Assembly: GCA_946965045.2 (NCBI GenBank)
Contig: OX337239.1
Coordinates: 3,061,268-3,125,267, forward strand
Direction of reading: 5' to 3'
Source of the DNA: Epithemia pelagica
Lineage: Eukaryota; Bacillariophyta; Bacillariophyceae; Surirellales; Surirellaceae
Length of the DNA stretch: 64,000 nt
Every line of letters begins with the position of its first letter. The stretch's first letter is position 1. Under the pieces are notes generated by a model that saw only the letters and a list, made by a program, of their open reading frames with translations, was not told where the DNA came from and did not search any database. Positions 1 through 9,629 of the stretch are shown here, piece after piece. The position numbers were made by a program, and so were the translations under genes.

Positions 1-591
1 AGGACGAACAAAGACCAACGGTCAAAGCGCGCACGTCTGCTCACAAGATTTCAAAAGGGGGACCCAGAAGGCTGGCGTGATCATTTTCATTTTGACCAGA
101 AATTTTCATCAAAAACGCAAAAAAACGAAAATGAAAATGTTGGTCGCGAAGAGCGACCGGATTAAAAAACTGGGTGTGCTTAATCGGGAGTACGACGTCA
201 CATCCTCCCCAACATGTGCTATTGCCCTCACAATTGCCTGTTTCAATGACCGTTGGGGAGCGGGGGAAGATGACTGAGTTTTCACAAGATTACTGGTTGG
301 GAAAGAAGAGAAACCAGTAATGGGGGGGGGGGAATTACAGTGAGTGCTCACAACTGAACCCTGGATCTTCACCGCTGGGGATAAGTCCGAACCCATCAGC
401 AATAACAGGTTCCAAAAACGCCCATGATACTTCATCCCGTTGCTATGGTCACGATTTGTCTCGAAACCATTCCATTTCGTCAAGTCAGTCGTCGTGCTTC
501 CAGTCCACACCCATCATAATGAAAGCAAACTTACGTGCCTTACAAGACAGTGTCTCGATCCCCATAAATTCTGCAGTCATTGTTTAGAACC
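1..591. other. Upstream spacer of Kelch gene K1
   Basis: No gene is supported here. The stretch holds the 80-bp repeat (196-275) and an 11-G run at 322-332. From about 340 it resembles the region upstream of K8 (from about 48365), sharing the phrases CCCTGGATCTTCACCGCTGG and GTCCGAACCCATCA. The last 60 bases before the K1 ATG carry the AAATTCTGCAGTCATTGTTT element that precedes several Kelch copies, so this is probably the K1 promoter and 5' UTR. No clear TATA box was recognised. Confidence 0.5.
196..275 (+). repeat. 80-bp hairpin-ended dispersed repeat, copy 1
   Basis: This stretch is nearly identical to 32164-32243 on the same strand, with only a handful of substitutions. It contains a perfect 9-bp inverted pair, CTCCCCAAC at 205-213 and GTTGGGGAG at 252-260. 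The second copy keeps the arms with one mismatch. It could be a small non-autonomous element or just part of a larger duplicated spacer. Confidence 0.55.
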
Positions 592-1365
592 ATGATCACG
601 ACACTGAAAGAACAAGCACGACAGTCGGGCCTTGTCCTTTCGAACGAGCCACCTGAATGGAATTTCGAGGACTGGCCTCCTCTTGAGGGTGGATGGCGTT
701 ACTATCATGCTTCGGTCGTACTGAATCCTACCGATAACAACAAGGAGCAAACGGTCGTCGTGTTGGGCGGATATCGAACATGTCAAGGCGAGGTCAACTC
801 AATTCTTGTATTAAATTTGGCAGAGTCCAACAAGCAGTGGCGAGAAGGGCCACCAATGAACAAGAGTCGTCGAGGACATTCCGCTGTTGTGTGCAACGGA
901 AGCATCTACGTGATGGGAGGTCGCAATACAGCAACTTTGGATTGTATCGAACGCATTGATGCGAACGATATACTACAAGCATCTTTAACAGCAAGCACCA
1001 CACATACGATGAATTGGACGATTATCATCTGGACGACATGGATGTTGTGCTGTTGCGGTTCACAACCGATACATCGTAGTAGTGGGTGGATACAGCGATC
1101 GTTATTTGTCGTCGGTGGACATTATAGATACAAACAACCACACTGTCACTGCGGGACCAAGCATGACTGTTCCTCAACGATTATGTGCCAGTGCGGTTAT
1201 TGGTCACCGCATCTTTGTCGTTGGAGGCCAAAACGATCAAAACCCACTTGATTCGCTGGAGTCTTTGGACTTTGCAGAGGAGAGAAAAGACGACACTTTG
1301 TCTGCAGTCATTTCCTTCTCGTCTAGTTGGACCACTCACTCTGAATTGATACTTTCCAATCGTCC
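592..1365 (+). pseudogene. K1: Kelch-repeat gene, frameshifted and 3' truncated
   Basis: K1 is a broken member of the Kelch family. The start is the ATG in ACCATGATCACG, aligned with the other copies (MxTTLKEQAxQSGLVL). It keeps the N-terminal block and the VVVLGG, VYVMGG, VVVGG and IFVVGG Kelch strands. Relative to K2, 14 bp are missing at the 1020/1021 junction, between two CGA triplets, which shifts the frame inside the third repeat; the second half continues in another frame. Similarity to Kelch stops near 1358-1365, where a minus-strand Copia remnant begins, so roughly the last third (blades 5-6 and C-terminal tail) is lost. Its 5' part is very close to K2, suggesting a recent duplication. 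It is very unlikely to make a working propeller. Confidence 0.9.
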
Positions 1366-1980
1366 CTAGCAGAATCTTACGAACTGCAAACCGGAACTCT
1401 TCCGAATGACCATGGGAACCTCCCTCAACGGAACGGCCGCCTCATTCGGACATTCTACGAACAACTCGTCGGGTGGAACAGAAAACTCCTTCACAATGAG
1501 AACTCCCCATAGATTTAGAGGGATCTTGAATCCAGTCGTTGGAAAGATTATTGCATGGTCGTCCGTCGTTGGGTCGTCCGTGTGGATCTTGGCTCGTTCG
1601 TTGACCTTGATCCCAGCTTCTCGCAACACGAATGGAGGGATGAGATTGTTAGCCATTGCCACCACCCGAATAGCATTCAGAATGACTAACAAGAAGGTCT
1701 TCCCACTGTAGGGACAATCGTAGCGTACATTTGCATAAACTAATTCCGCCTCCATAGACTTGTATTGCGGAGTGAACGGACTGACGTCGACCTTTTTTCC
1801 AGAGTTGTTTATTACATACGCATGCCGTCCAACGACGGGCATGTTTGCATGGCTGTCCAGTTCGGTGCGGTGACCACCAACATGATCTTCCATGTCGGTC
1901 ATTTCTTCATCGTTGCTTGCCGTTGCAGCCGCCACTGCAGCGAAACAACGATTAGGAATTTGAAATTTAGACTTGCACAT
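1366..1980 (-). pseudogene. pol: R1 pol fragment: aspartic protease region only
   Basis: This 204-aa open segment is the N-terminal part of a Copia Pol. Near residue 41 it has the motif LDSHANMPVVG, where a retroviral-type protease usually has D-[ST]-G-A. The same D-S-H-A form occurs in R3, so it is probably a family variant and not a mutation. The flanking text (VSPFTPQY, YDCPYSGKTFLLVI) matches the protease fold region of diatom Copia elements. The frame is the same as gag upstream, with a UGA and a UAG between them. It ends at the breakpoint with K1, so everything from integrase onward is gone. Confidence 0.75.
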
Positions 1981-2076
1981 GCATTCGCATTTGCCTGGGT
2001 CCCACTGTTTGGCATCCGGCTACAATACCTCACCTCCTCTCAATGATGAGGAAATGAGAGGTATGGCCGGACCCCG

Positions 2077-3714
2077 TCAGGCTTGCTTCGCCTGTTTAAG
2101 GATCGCCTGGAGGGTGGTAGATTTCTTAGGTGGTTGTGGGTTGGCGGTCGAGGGTGGCGGGGGGAGAGCCAACTGTGATTGCATGGTGGCTTGAACGATA
2201 GAGGCAATTTGAGCCTGCAAATCATTGGCCTGTTCTTCCTCCTCTGCCTTTTGAGCAAACTTCTTGAGCTCGTTTGCCACCACGGATGCCAATTGGCGTT
2301 TAGCCGACTTGGTTTTGCCATTCTTCCCACTATTGGATTTTCCGTCGCCATTCTTCTTCTTCGGCTTTGACTCGCGCCAGAGTCGAAGTTCATCTTTTTG
2401 GGCATTGGTGAGTTTGTCGTACTCAGCAGGGGTGTGGTAACGAAGATGCACACCTGTTTTCCCAATGCTTGTTTTCTTTGGCTGTGTAGTGGTTGAGCCT
2501 ACCTCGGCCGTCGTCGGTGCTTGTTCATCATCTGCCTCGACGGACGAAATCTGAGCTGCACTTCGTTTATTGTTACTCGCCGCGGCCCTCTTCTTGGCCA
2601 CCGGATCATACGGTAGCAGGTGGGCAGCGGCAGATTCAAAATTGTTTCGCATGCCATTAGGGTCATTGTCCGTTCGGACACTTGCCATGGCTGCTTGGAG
2701 CCCGGCATCAGAACATTGGATGCCTTCCAATAGATAGCCAACACGTGTGTGCTCGTTGGGCAACTGGTAAGATACGTGTTCAGCACATTGCTGCATAGAA
2801 ACATAAGCATTTCGATGCTGTGCGATGAAACCCTCGAGTGGAAAACTACTTTGTCCTTTCCATACACGTTGGTGGAGGAGATTGTCTTGTCGTTTGATCC
2901 CTGCCTCCCACTTATCCTGACCAGCATACTGACTTGTAAGTGCCATCCAGGCACCTCGACCATCTTTTCCTCGCTGATAGGGCTTGATGGATGCCGCATA
3001 CGTCGTCCCTCTAGTTGCTTCCTCGAGGTGGTAGTATACTGCCACATTATCTTCACGGTACAATTCATGGTCATGGGATGCACGCGCCACAAGTTCAACT
3101 TCAATTGAGCCATACTCTGTCGAATGGGGCTTATTGGCTGCTTGTACTGGCGGTACGACTGGAACATCCACCTCTTGTCTGGTGACATAAGCTAGAGGGA
3201 TTGTTCTCACTCCAATCACACGATTGAGGTAATCTTGGAAAGCTTCGGTCCATTTCATGATTGGCAATGCCTTGCTGATCTTGGGAGTTTCGGGTTCATC
3301 CCCTTCCTTCCGTGACTTCAATGCCTTCCACTGTGTCTCAAAATTCTTCATGACCTGGGTCCAACGCATGTTGTTTCCTGTCATGTCACGCCCAACAGTA
3401 TTGTAGTACCTGACCAGTTCGCATGCCACAGATAGGCGATGCTGGGATTTGGCACCAAAAACGAAGGATGGTGTAGGGATTGTTGCTCCAGGGGCCGCAC
3501 CAGGGGTTGGATCTGGGATCCTTCCTCCCGGTTTCCTGAGATTGTCCGCTACTTGCTGGAGCGTATCCTTATCGAAGTCGGCTAAGTCGGAAAGTGTCGT
3601 GATTCCCTCAACTTGAAGTTGAGTTACAGTAGCCTGTGGAATGCCCATTTGGTCGGCATCGCGAAAGAAAGATGTCGTTTGGTTAACAGTCAGTACCATG
3701 GTGATGTAGTTCAC
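2077..3714 (-). CDS. gag: R1 Gag-like protein (545 aa)
   Basis: This open frame encodes a 545-aa capsid/nucleocapsid-type protein of a diatom Copia element. Around residues 35-70 it has the SDLADFDKDTLQQVADNLRKP-type segment that I recognise from diatom Gag proteins. The middle is a charged alpha-helical capsid-like region. The last ~150 residues are rich in K, S and N, then A, Q and P (SKPKKKNGDGKSNSGKNGK), probably RNA binding. A second ATG lies five codons downstream. The UGA stop at 2079-2077 is followed in the same frame by a UAG at 2022-2020 and then the pol frame. The product is a retroelement protein, not a host gene. Confidence 0.8.
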   Translation of the reverse strand: MNYITMVLTVNQTTSFFRDADQMGIPQATVTQLQVEGITTLSDLADFDKDTLQQVADNLRKPGGRIPDPTPGAAPGATIPTPSFVFGAKSQHRLSVACELVRYYNTVGRDMTGNNMRWTQVMKNFETQWKALKSRKEGDEPETPKISKALPIMKWTEAFQDYLNRVIGVRTIPLAYVTRQEVDVPVVPPVQAANKPHSTEYGSIEVELVARASHDHELYREDNVAVYYHLEEATRGTTYAASIKPYQRGKDGRGAWMALTSQYAGQDKWEAGIKRQDNLLHQRVWKGQSSFPLEGFIAQHRNAYVSMQQCAEHVSYQLPNEHTRVGYLLEGIQCSDAGLQAAMASVRTDNDPNGMRNNFESAAAHLLPYDPVAKKRAAASNNKRSAAQISSVEADDEQAPTTAEVGSTTTQPKKTSIGKTGVHLRYHTPAEYDKLTNAQKDELRLWRESKPKKKNGDGKSNSGKNGKTKSAKRQLASVVANELKKFAQKAEEEEQANDLQAQIASIVQATMQSQLALPPPPSTANPQPPKKSTTLQAILKQAKQA

Positions 3715-4063
3715 TTGACAGTTTCGGACGATGTGTCTGATAAACTACTAAAAGTTCGCTTATCAGAAAAATTATTACACTCGTTACATGAAATCTACCC
3801 TGATCCACAGGTGGGAGTCTTACACAGCTCCTACCAAAATCGGCCACATAGCCGGGGTAGTTTCGACACATTTGTCATGCATTGCCAAATATCGGCCACA
3901 ATTTCAACAAGAGTATACATAGACTATCTATAGAGTAGTTCTGAAAATTTGGATCGTGTTGTTGATGTTCCACATCAGTCCGCAGCCATCAGCCATCAGC
4001 ATCTCAAAACTGATGCCTTTCGATGATCTCTTCATAAATTCGCTGCAGTCATTTTGTGAAACC
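3715..4063. other. Spacer between R1 gag and Kelch gene K2
   Basis: The left part (3715-3930) belongs to the R1 leader or LTR remnant. The right part (about 3931-4063) is Kelch-type upstream sequence: ATAAATTCGCTGCAGTCATT sits just before the K2 start and recurs almost unchanged before K7. No gene is seen. Confidence 0.5.
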
Positions 4064-5266
4064 ATGGCCACGACGATGAAAGAACAAGCATGGCAGTCGG
4101 GCCTTGTCCTGTTAGACGAGACACCTGAATGGAATTTCGAGGACTGGCCTCCTCTTGAGGGTGGATGGCGTTACTATCATGCTTCGGTCGTTCTCGATCA
4201 TCCCGATAACAAGACGGAACAAACCGTCGTCGTGTTGGGCGGATATCGAACAGGTTATGGCGAGGTCAATTCCATTCTTGTATTAAATTTGGCAGACCCA
4301 GACAAGCAGTGGCGAGAGGGGCCACCAATGAACAAGAGTCGTCGAGGACATGCCGCTGTTTTGTGCAATGGCGGCGTCTACGTGATGGGAGGTCGCAATA
4401 CAGCAACTTTGGATTGTATCGAATGCATTGATGCGAACGATATACTACAACCATTTTTAACAGCAAGCACCACACATACGAGTAATTGGACGACATTGAC
4501 ATGTCGATTATCAACGCGACGGTTTGGATGTTGTGCTGTCGCGGTTCACAACCGATACATCGTTGTAATGGGCGGCTACAACGGTCGTTATTTGTCTTCG
4601 GTGGATATTATTGACACTAGCAACCATACTGTCATTGCAGGACCAAGCATGACTATTCCTCGACAATTTTGTACCAGTGCGGTCATTGGCCACTGCATCT
4701 ATGTCGTTGGAGGCGAAACAGAGCATGGCCATCATCTTGACTCGGTGGAGTACGTGGACTTTGCAAAGTCTTGTTACAATGACGAGACAAAAAAGGAGAT
4801 TGGTTCGACATTCATTTCTTTCTCGTCGAACTGGACCGCTCATTCTAATATGGTGCTTTCCAATGCACGAAGTTCTTGTGCAGTGGTTACCGTGGGATCT
4901 TGTCTGGTGGTGGCGGGTGGATGGCGCAATTCAACTGTGGAAGTCTTGGATACGCACCGCAACCGCGTGTGGAATCTCCCACCATTCGGAAATCGCCGCG
5001 ATCACTTCAGTATGGCGATTGTTGCCAATCATGTTGCCGTGATAAGTGGTTTTGGCAGTTCTGCCTGTGCGACATTACCACTACTGGACAAGCATACGTG
5101 GTGTTTTCAACGACTCTGTGAGCAGCAGCCCAACAGATGGTGTCTTTTGGGGGAAGGAATGAATATCCAACATGCTGATATTTCACGCTTCTCCACCTCG
5201 ACATCAGCTCATAAACGAGCAAGGCCCGATACACGCCGTGGTGATGAAGGAAAGGCTGAAACTTGA
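4064..5266 (+). CDS. K2: Kelch-repeat (six-blade propeller) protein, 400 aa
   Basis: The protein is built of six Kelch-type blades. Each is marked by a hydrophobic beta strand ending in a glycine pair: VVVLGG, VYVMGG, YIVVMGGYN, IYVVGG, LVVAGG, and a last VAVISGFG where the second glycine is lost. Blades end in W-containing strands such as QWREGPPM, NWTTLTC and VWNLPPF. The start chosen is the ATG in AACCATGGCCACGACG, shared by all copies, not the in-frame ATG 108 bp upstream. No signal peptide or membrane helix is visible, so a soluble cytosolic or nuclear protein is likely. The C-terminus has a basic stretch, HKRARPDTRRGDEGK, that could be a nuclear signal. Kelch propellers usually bind proteins, often as adaptors; no BTB or F-box is present, so the partner is unknown. 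Confidence 0.9.
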   Translation: MATTMKEQAWQSGLVLLDETPEWNFEDWPPLEGGWRYYHASVVLDHPDNKTEQTVVVLGGYRTGYGEVNSILVLNLADPDKQWREGPPMNKSRRGHAAVLCNGGVYVMGGRNTATLDCIECIDANDILQPFLTASTTHTSNWTTLTCRLSTRRFGCCAVAVHNRYIVVMGGYNGRYLSSVDIIDTSNHTVIAGPSMTIPRQFCTSAVIGHCIYVVGGETEHGHHLDSVEYVDFAKSCYNDETKKEIGSTFISFSSNWTAHSNMVLSNARSSCAVVTVGSCLVVAGGWRNSTVEVLDTHRNRVWNLPPFGNRRDHFSMAIVANHVAVISGFGSSACATLPLLDKHTWCFQRLCEQQPNRWCLLGEGMNIQHADISRFSTSTSAHKRARPDTRRGDEGKAET

Positions 5267-5397
5267 AATTTGCAACGTATTGCATGTATGTCCTAACAAT
5301 AGCGGAACTGTAGCATTATCATTTTACTCTCAAACAGTTGGTGTACTGTATTCTTCATGGCATTGCGACCTCTAGAGATATCACATACACCTTTGTA

Positions 5398-5600
5398 CTA
5401 GTAGAAAACGAAGGTTACACCATCCGGCATGACACCGCAAACAGGAGTGGAACCAGGCCTCGGGTAGATGTCCATGGTACCATGCCTCTCTGCTGTTGAA
5501 TGGGTCGCGTTATCATGCAGTGGAAAATTATGGTTGCGTGCCTGCAACACTTGGCGCAGCGACTCGTTTGGACGGTCGACCATGCGTTCAATTGTGGAGT
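5398..5600 (-). pseudogene. Relic of an unidentified minus-strand gene (C-terminal part)
   Basis: A minus-strand frame reads VDRPNESLRQVLQARNHNF followed by HSTAERHGTMDIYPRPG and a stop. A diverged, frame-broken version occurs at about 26810-27010. A shorter related ending (NSTERNDTMAIHPR) lies at about 9840-9870 and, in part, near 50060-50090. The recurrence downstream of K2, K3, K6 and K8 suggests that a gene tail-to-tail with the Kelch gene was part of the ancestral duplicated unit. I cannot name the family. Confidence 0.35.
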
Positions 5601-6730
5601 CCGGGCTTTCTATGGCTAACGCCTACGTGAGAGGACAGTACCCCGTCTCTCGATGCTTGTGGTTTCGGGTGAGAGAACCCTTTGGAATTTTTGCCACCGA
5701 AGTGTTCGATATTTCCTCCACTACAGCAACTAGTCTTTGTGAAGTCTTTATGATGAGGTCAGCAATTTGCTTGCGTCGATCCAGCAATCAGTCTCTCCGT
5801 AGTGGCTCGTTGACAGCCCATGGGTATCGGTCCATTGGTATCAACAAGAACAATCTCAATGCCAGTTCCGCCGAAACCTTGTTGCACGACTACAGCACTG
5901 TCAAACAGCACTGTTGGACATCAACCACTACAATCTCTGTGCCTCGTACAGCACCAACAAAACCACGACCCTCGCCGATCATGTCTTGGCTGTCGTCCAA
6001 CAGCAGTGTTGGACCTCGATGACTACCACAGTTGAGTCTCGTACCGAACTCAGCAGTACCAACAACAAAACCACGACGCCGATCATGTCTTGGCTGTAGT
6101 CTACTAGAGCTTGTTGTTGTTGTTTTGTTCTTCTTCTTCGTTGGATTCTGGTTGGTGTTGCTGCCTTGTCGTTCCACACCAACACCCAGCTTGAATCTTT
6201 GTATGTATGAGACTTGAAGGGCCTTTCCCATGATCAATTCTTCACTACTCCAATCGGACGCGTCGGGAGGGAGTTGAATAGCGTTCCATACTTCAATCCA
6301 AAGTACTACGCTTGTCGTCATCGGTGTAACTATCCTCTTGGTCCGACTTTAAGCATTCGTCGCAAACATGATGTTTCCATTCATAGCTGTCGTCATATCC
6401 ACCAGCCATGGTTTGGCACAGGGGAATGCTCCTCCTCTCTTTTGTCTTCCACATTTGTATGTACCTCCAATGGGGCGACTTTGTTCTCGATTCAGGTCTT
6501 CATGGTGTCATGTCGAGAAAGGGTCCACATATCATTGGCTACTATAGCTCCTCGGAATGGAAGTAGGATTTTCGTCTAATATAGCCTTATATTGCCCACT
6601 CTCATACGCGAGCAAGTGCGGAGCGAAAAAATCTTGTGCAAAGCAAAAAAAACAGTCCTGGGAAAAAAGTGTGACAGTTAATTAGGGGGGACTCGGAGGT
6701 TATAGAAGCAAGCGACATCCCCTCCTGGTC

Positions 6731-6880
6731 GTGGGGGCACTTGTCAAGGCTATTGACTCCTCGGCGGGCAATAGCTCCTCGTCATGGACCGCCAAATCCG
6801 CTGACGCGGATTTAAAAGGCGGTCCACTTCTCGGAGCTATTGCCCTTCTCGGAGTCAATAGCCCCTCCTCGTGCCTCCCC
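6731..6880. repeat. Imperfect foldback (palindromic) element, ~150 bp
   Basis: Two arms of about 70 bp mirror each other around the tetranucleotide TGAC at 6802-6805. Inside, AAATCCGC (6794-6801) pairs with GCGGATTT (6806-6813). Further out GGACCGCC pairs with GGCGGTCC, GCAATAGCTCC with GGAGCTATTGC, and CTATTGACTCC with GGAGTCAATAG. This is foldback/MITE-like structure or a palindromic rearrangement scar. No transposase is nearby. Confidence 0.7.
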
Positions 6881-7002
6881 ACTCCGCGGAGCGGATGTAG
6901 ATATACGACCAGACCATGCGGTGCCACAACATAAAGAGATTTGATCAATACGGGAGGAGGATTTTCGTTCCAAGAAAGAAATAAGCATACCATCGTCATC
7001 GT

Positions 7003-7050
7003 GCTCTTCTTCTTCTTCTTCTTCTTCTTCTTGTTGTTGTTGTTGTTTGT
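7003..7050 (+). repeat. (CTT)n-(GTT)n microsatellite
   Basis: A run of about nine CTT units passes directly into about five GTT units. It lies in the K2-K3 spacer. A similar short GTT then CTT tract occurs at 27490-27520 in the paralogous K6 spacer. Confidence 0.8.
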
Positions 7051-7407
7051 TACACCAGACCTCCTGTTGCGAATCGAAAACCAAGGTGCGAATTCTAGCT
7101 TGTTGCGATCACAGTTGTCGTTGAGTATGGTGTTCTTCTTTCGTCCAGTGTTTTATTCATCTTGTTAGAGTCTTCTTCCACGGGAGACATGAGAGCGAGT
7201 CACAGCAGAAAACGCTGCCAGAGGGCGCAACAGGTCAATCTCCGAAACCAAAGACGGCGACGACGGCGGCAGACACATTGTTGTGATGGTATCTTTTTTC
7301 GTTCGTTTCAATGGATATTCCCCCAAACTGTGATGTGGAGTCCCCCTCCCCCAAAATCTGGAGTCCCTTCCAGATCTAAGTCGCGGAATGAGGACAGGAA
7401 TGGCTCG

Positions 7408-7468
7408 CAGGCGCGCCGACCGAGACGAACCCTGTCACTCTATCTCACAGGCGCGCCGACCGAGACGA
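7408..7468 (+). repeat. 21-bp direct repeat, period 40
   Basis: The 21-mer CAGGCGCGCCGACCGAGACGA, positions 7408-7428, is repeated exactly at 7448-7468. It is GC-rich compared with its surroundings and carries an AscI-type GGCGCGCC octamer. No function is evident. Confidence 0.75.
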
Positions 7469-8459
7469 GCAGTTCCACTCTTTCCTCTATTCGAAAAAGG
7501 AGAGGACAATTGACATTGACAATTGCTCTCGTCGCCAAGACGACCACTCTACAATAGAACCTACTGCCACACTCCATGGGAAACCATGGAATCGTTCGTT
7601 ACGAGCAATTTATGAGACTTTGCCAGTGACGAGGCATGTACGTCTCTTCTTCCTTTTCTTGGTGAAAGACTACGAAGATTGTCGCAAGGAAAAATACCAA
7701 CCATATAAAGGCGCTTCGAATGAAATGGAACAAGGGAGAACAACAACGACCATTTCACAAAAGCGGTAGCACCGAGGATGCAGAAGCGTTGACGATGCGT
7801 CATTCCTCATCCACAAAACTCCCTCTGCAAGCTTGTCTGCCTCCCCAAGACCCCACATTGATGCTGGTGGTGTACAATCGTTGTTGGTGAGACTCTCTCG
7901 ATCAACCAAGTGGTCCCTCCAGTTTGTCTTCTTCGCAACAAAATCCTAACGCTACATGAGCAACAAAACCCGAGCGATGCACCATGGACCAATGCAAACA
8001 GGGTGATATCGAGTACTCTTCTGATTTACCGCATTCATCCTCAAAAAGATCAGCAATGATTGGTACATGGGATCTCGTGTTTCGTGTAAACAACATCACC
8101 ATCCCATGGGTCCCTCTGTAAGAAGAGTAGTTGTGGTTATTGAAAGCAGAGGCTCGACAAGTAGGATTGGAACGAGATCCTCTAGTCATGAGCGCCCACG
8201 AAGAACGAAAAACCTATGGATGCAAAACACAGGGATAGAGAAAAATAGATCAGAGCCACATATATACCAGTGGTTCTGTGTCGTTACTTTCGGTATCCAA
8301 AAACTTCTCGATGTGTGGTCTGCGACTATCACGATTTTTTTCTCTATCCATCGATTTCGGCAAGTCAGTCGTGCTTCCAGTCGGCACCCATCAGAATCAC
8401 AGGAGCAAAGCAAACAGTATCTTGATCATCATAAATTCCGCAGTAAAACGTTTGGAACC

Positions 8460-9629
8460 ATGCCGACGACATTGAAAGAACAAGCATGGCAATCGGACCT
8501 TGTCCTACCGGACGACACAGCAGAATGGAATGAAAACGACTGGCCTCCTCTTGCGGGTAGAGGTCATGCTTCCGTCGTGCTTGATCATCCCGATAAAGAC
8601 AATAACAACAACAACAAGAAGAGACAGACGGTCGTCGTGATGGGAGGAATTCAACAACGCCGAGGCTATGTCAATTCCATTCTTGTATTGAATCTAGCAG
8701 AATACAATAAGCAGTGGCGAGAAGGGCCACCAATGAACAAGGCACGTTATGGACATGTTGCTGCTGTGTGCAATGGCGGCGTCTACGTCATGGGTGGAGA
8801 CCAAAGAGTCGGCGAGTCTTTGGATTGTATCGAACGAATCGATGTCAGTGAATTGCTGCAATCATGTTCTACATCAAGCATCACACACGAGAGCCATTGG
8901 GCGACATTAACTTGTCGATTATCAACAGGGCGATGGGGATGTGGTGCTGTTGCAGTTCACAACCGATACATCGTTGTAGTGGGTGGCTACAGCAATCGTT
9001 CTTTGTCGTCTGTGGATATTATTGATACCAGGAACCACACTGTCATTGCAGGACCATCCATGACAGTTCCTCGATCAATTTGTTCCAGTGCGGTCATTGG
9101 ACACCGCATCTTTGTCGTTGGAGGCCAAAACGGTGACGATGAACATGCTTCGGTGGAGTATTTGGACTTTGCAGAGGAGAGAAAAGACGACTCTTTGACG
9201 ACAGCCATTTCCTTCTCACCCACCTGGATCACTCATTCGGAGTTGGTGCTTTCCAATGCACGAATTTCTTTTGCAATGGTAGCCGTGGGATCTTGTCTGG
9301 TGGTGGTGGGAGGATCTCGCAATTCAACCGTCGAAGTCATGGATACGCACCGCAAGCACGTTTGGAATCTCCCACCATTCCTCAATCACCGCAGTGACTG
9401 CAGTATGGTGACTGTTACCAACCAAGTTGCCGTGATTGGTGGATCTAGCAATCCTGCCTGTGCGACATTACCACTAGTGGACAAGAATTCGTGGTGTTTT
9501 CGACAACTCTGTAAGCAGCCTCGGATCGAATGGTATCATTGTCAAGAACGATCGGGTAACGGAGATGTCAATGTAACATCCCGCACCATCCCGACATCCA
9601 CTCTTAAACGATTGAGGACCAAGACATGA
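8460..9629 (+). CDS. K3: Kelch-repeat protein, 389 aa
   Basis: K3 belongs to the Kelch subfamily whose N-terminus reads DDTAEWNENDWPP (shared with K6, K7 and K8), in contrast to DETPEWNFEDWPP in K1, K2 and K4. Six blades are present: VVVMGG, VYVMGG, YIVVVGGYS, IFVVGG, LVVVGG and VAVIGG. The family ATG at 8460 is used; the frame is open upstream only by chance. The GGW segment after WPPL is shortened to AGRGHASVV, and a run of asparagines (DNNNNNKK, near residue 45) sits in the first inter-blade loop. The C-terminus ends in TLKRLRTKT, a shorter basic tail than K2's. It matches K8 as the corresponding copy in block B. Soluble; binding partner unknown. Confidence 0.9.
   Translation: MPTTLKEQAWQSDLVLPDDTAEWNENDWPPLAGRGHASVVLDHPDKDNNNNNKKRQTVVVMGGIQQRRGYVNSILVLNLAEYNKQWREGPPMNKARYGHVAAVCNGGVYVMGGDQRVGESLDCIERIDVSELLQSCSTSSITHESHWATLTCRLSTGRWGCGAVAVHNRYIVVVGGYSNRSLSSVDIIDTRNHTVIAGPSMTVPRSICSSAVIGHRIFVVGGQNGDDEHASVEYLDFAEERKDDSLTTAISFSPTWITHSELVLSNARISFAMVAVGSCLVVVGGSRNSTVEVMDTHRKHVWNLPPFLNHRSDCSMVTVTNQVAVIGGSSNPACATLPLVDKNSWCFRQLCKQPRIEWYHCQERSGNGDVNVTSRTIPTSTLKRLRTKT

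Larger units (their letters stand above)
1366..3930 (-). mobile_element. R1: truncated Ty1/Copia retroelement remnant
   Basis: Read on the minus strand, this remnant has an intact gag (3714 to 2077) followed by the start of pol with its protease (1980 to 1366). Pol then stops abruptly where K1 is cut. Integrase, RT, RNase H and the 3' LTR are missing. The right edge is placed near 3930 because K2's upstream sequence resumes there (GTAGTTCTGAAAATTTGG, similar to the sequence upstream of K7). The 215 bp between the gag start and that edge may be the leader and part of a 5' LTR, but no second copy exists in the window to prove it. Confidence 0.75.
5267..8459. other. Spacer downstream of K2: decayed sequence, no supported gene
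   Basis: The first ~1.1 kb is paralogous to the spacer after K6 (about 26671-27780), with shared phrases such as CAAACAGGAGTGGA and ACTCCAATCGGACGCGTCGGG. The order is collinear but frames are broken in both. It includes a segment around 5855-5890 (TGCCAGTTCCGCCGAAACC) that recurs at 13750, 23055, 27290 and 53935. The rest holds a foldback repeat (6731-6880), a CTT/GTT microsatellite and a 21-bp direct repeat. Open frames here are short and lack family resemblance. The last ~110 bp before 8460 are Kelch promoter-type sequence. Confidence 0.5.

Noticed and set aside
1765-2465. Plus-strand ORFs opposite the R1 gag/pol region
   Set aside because: The minus strand carries clear Gag and protease motifs, and the + frames have none.
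4511-5285. Antisense and alternate-frame ORFs over the Kelch genes (for example 4843-4511 minus, 5007-5285 minus)
   Set aside because: They are shadows of the conserved Kelch frame, recur over every paralog and show no independent motif.
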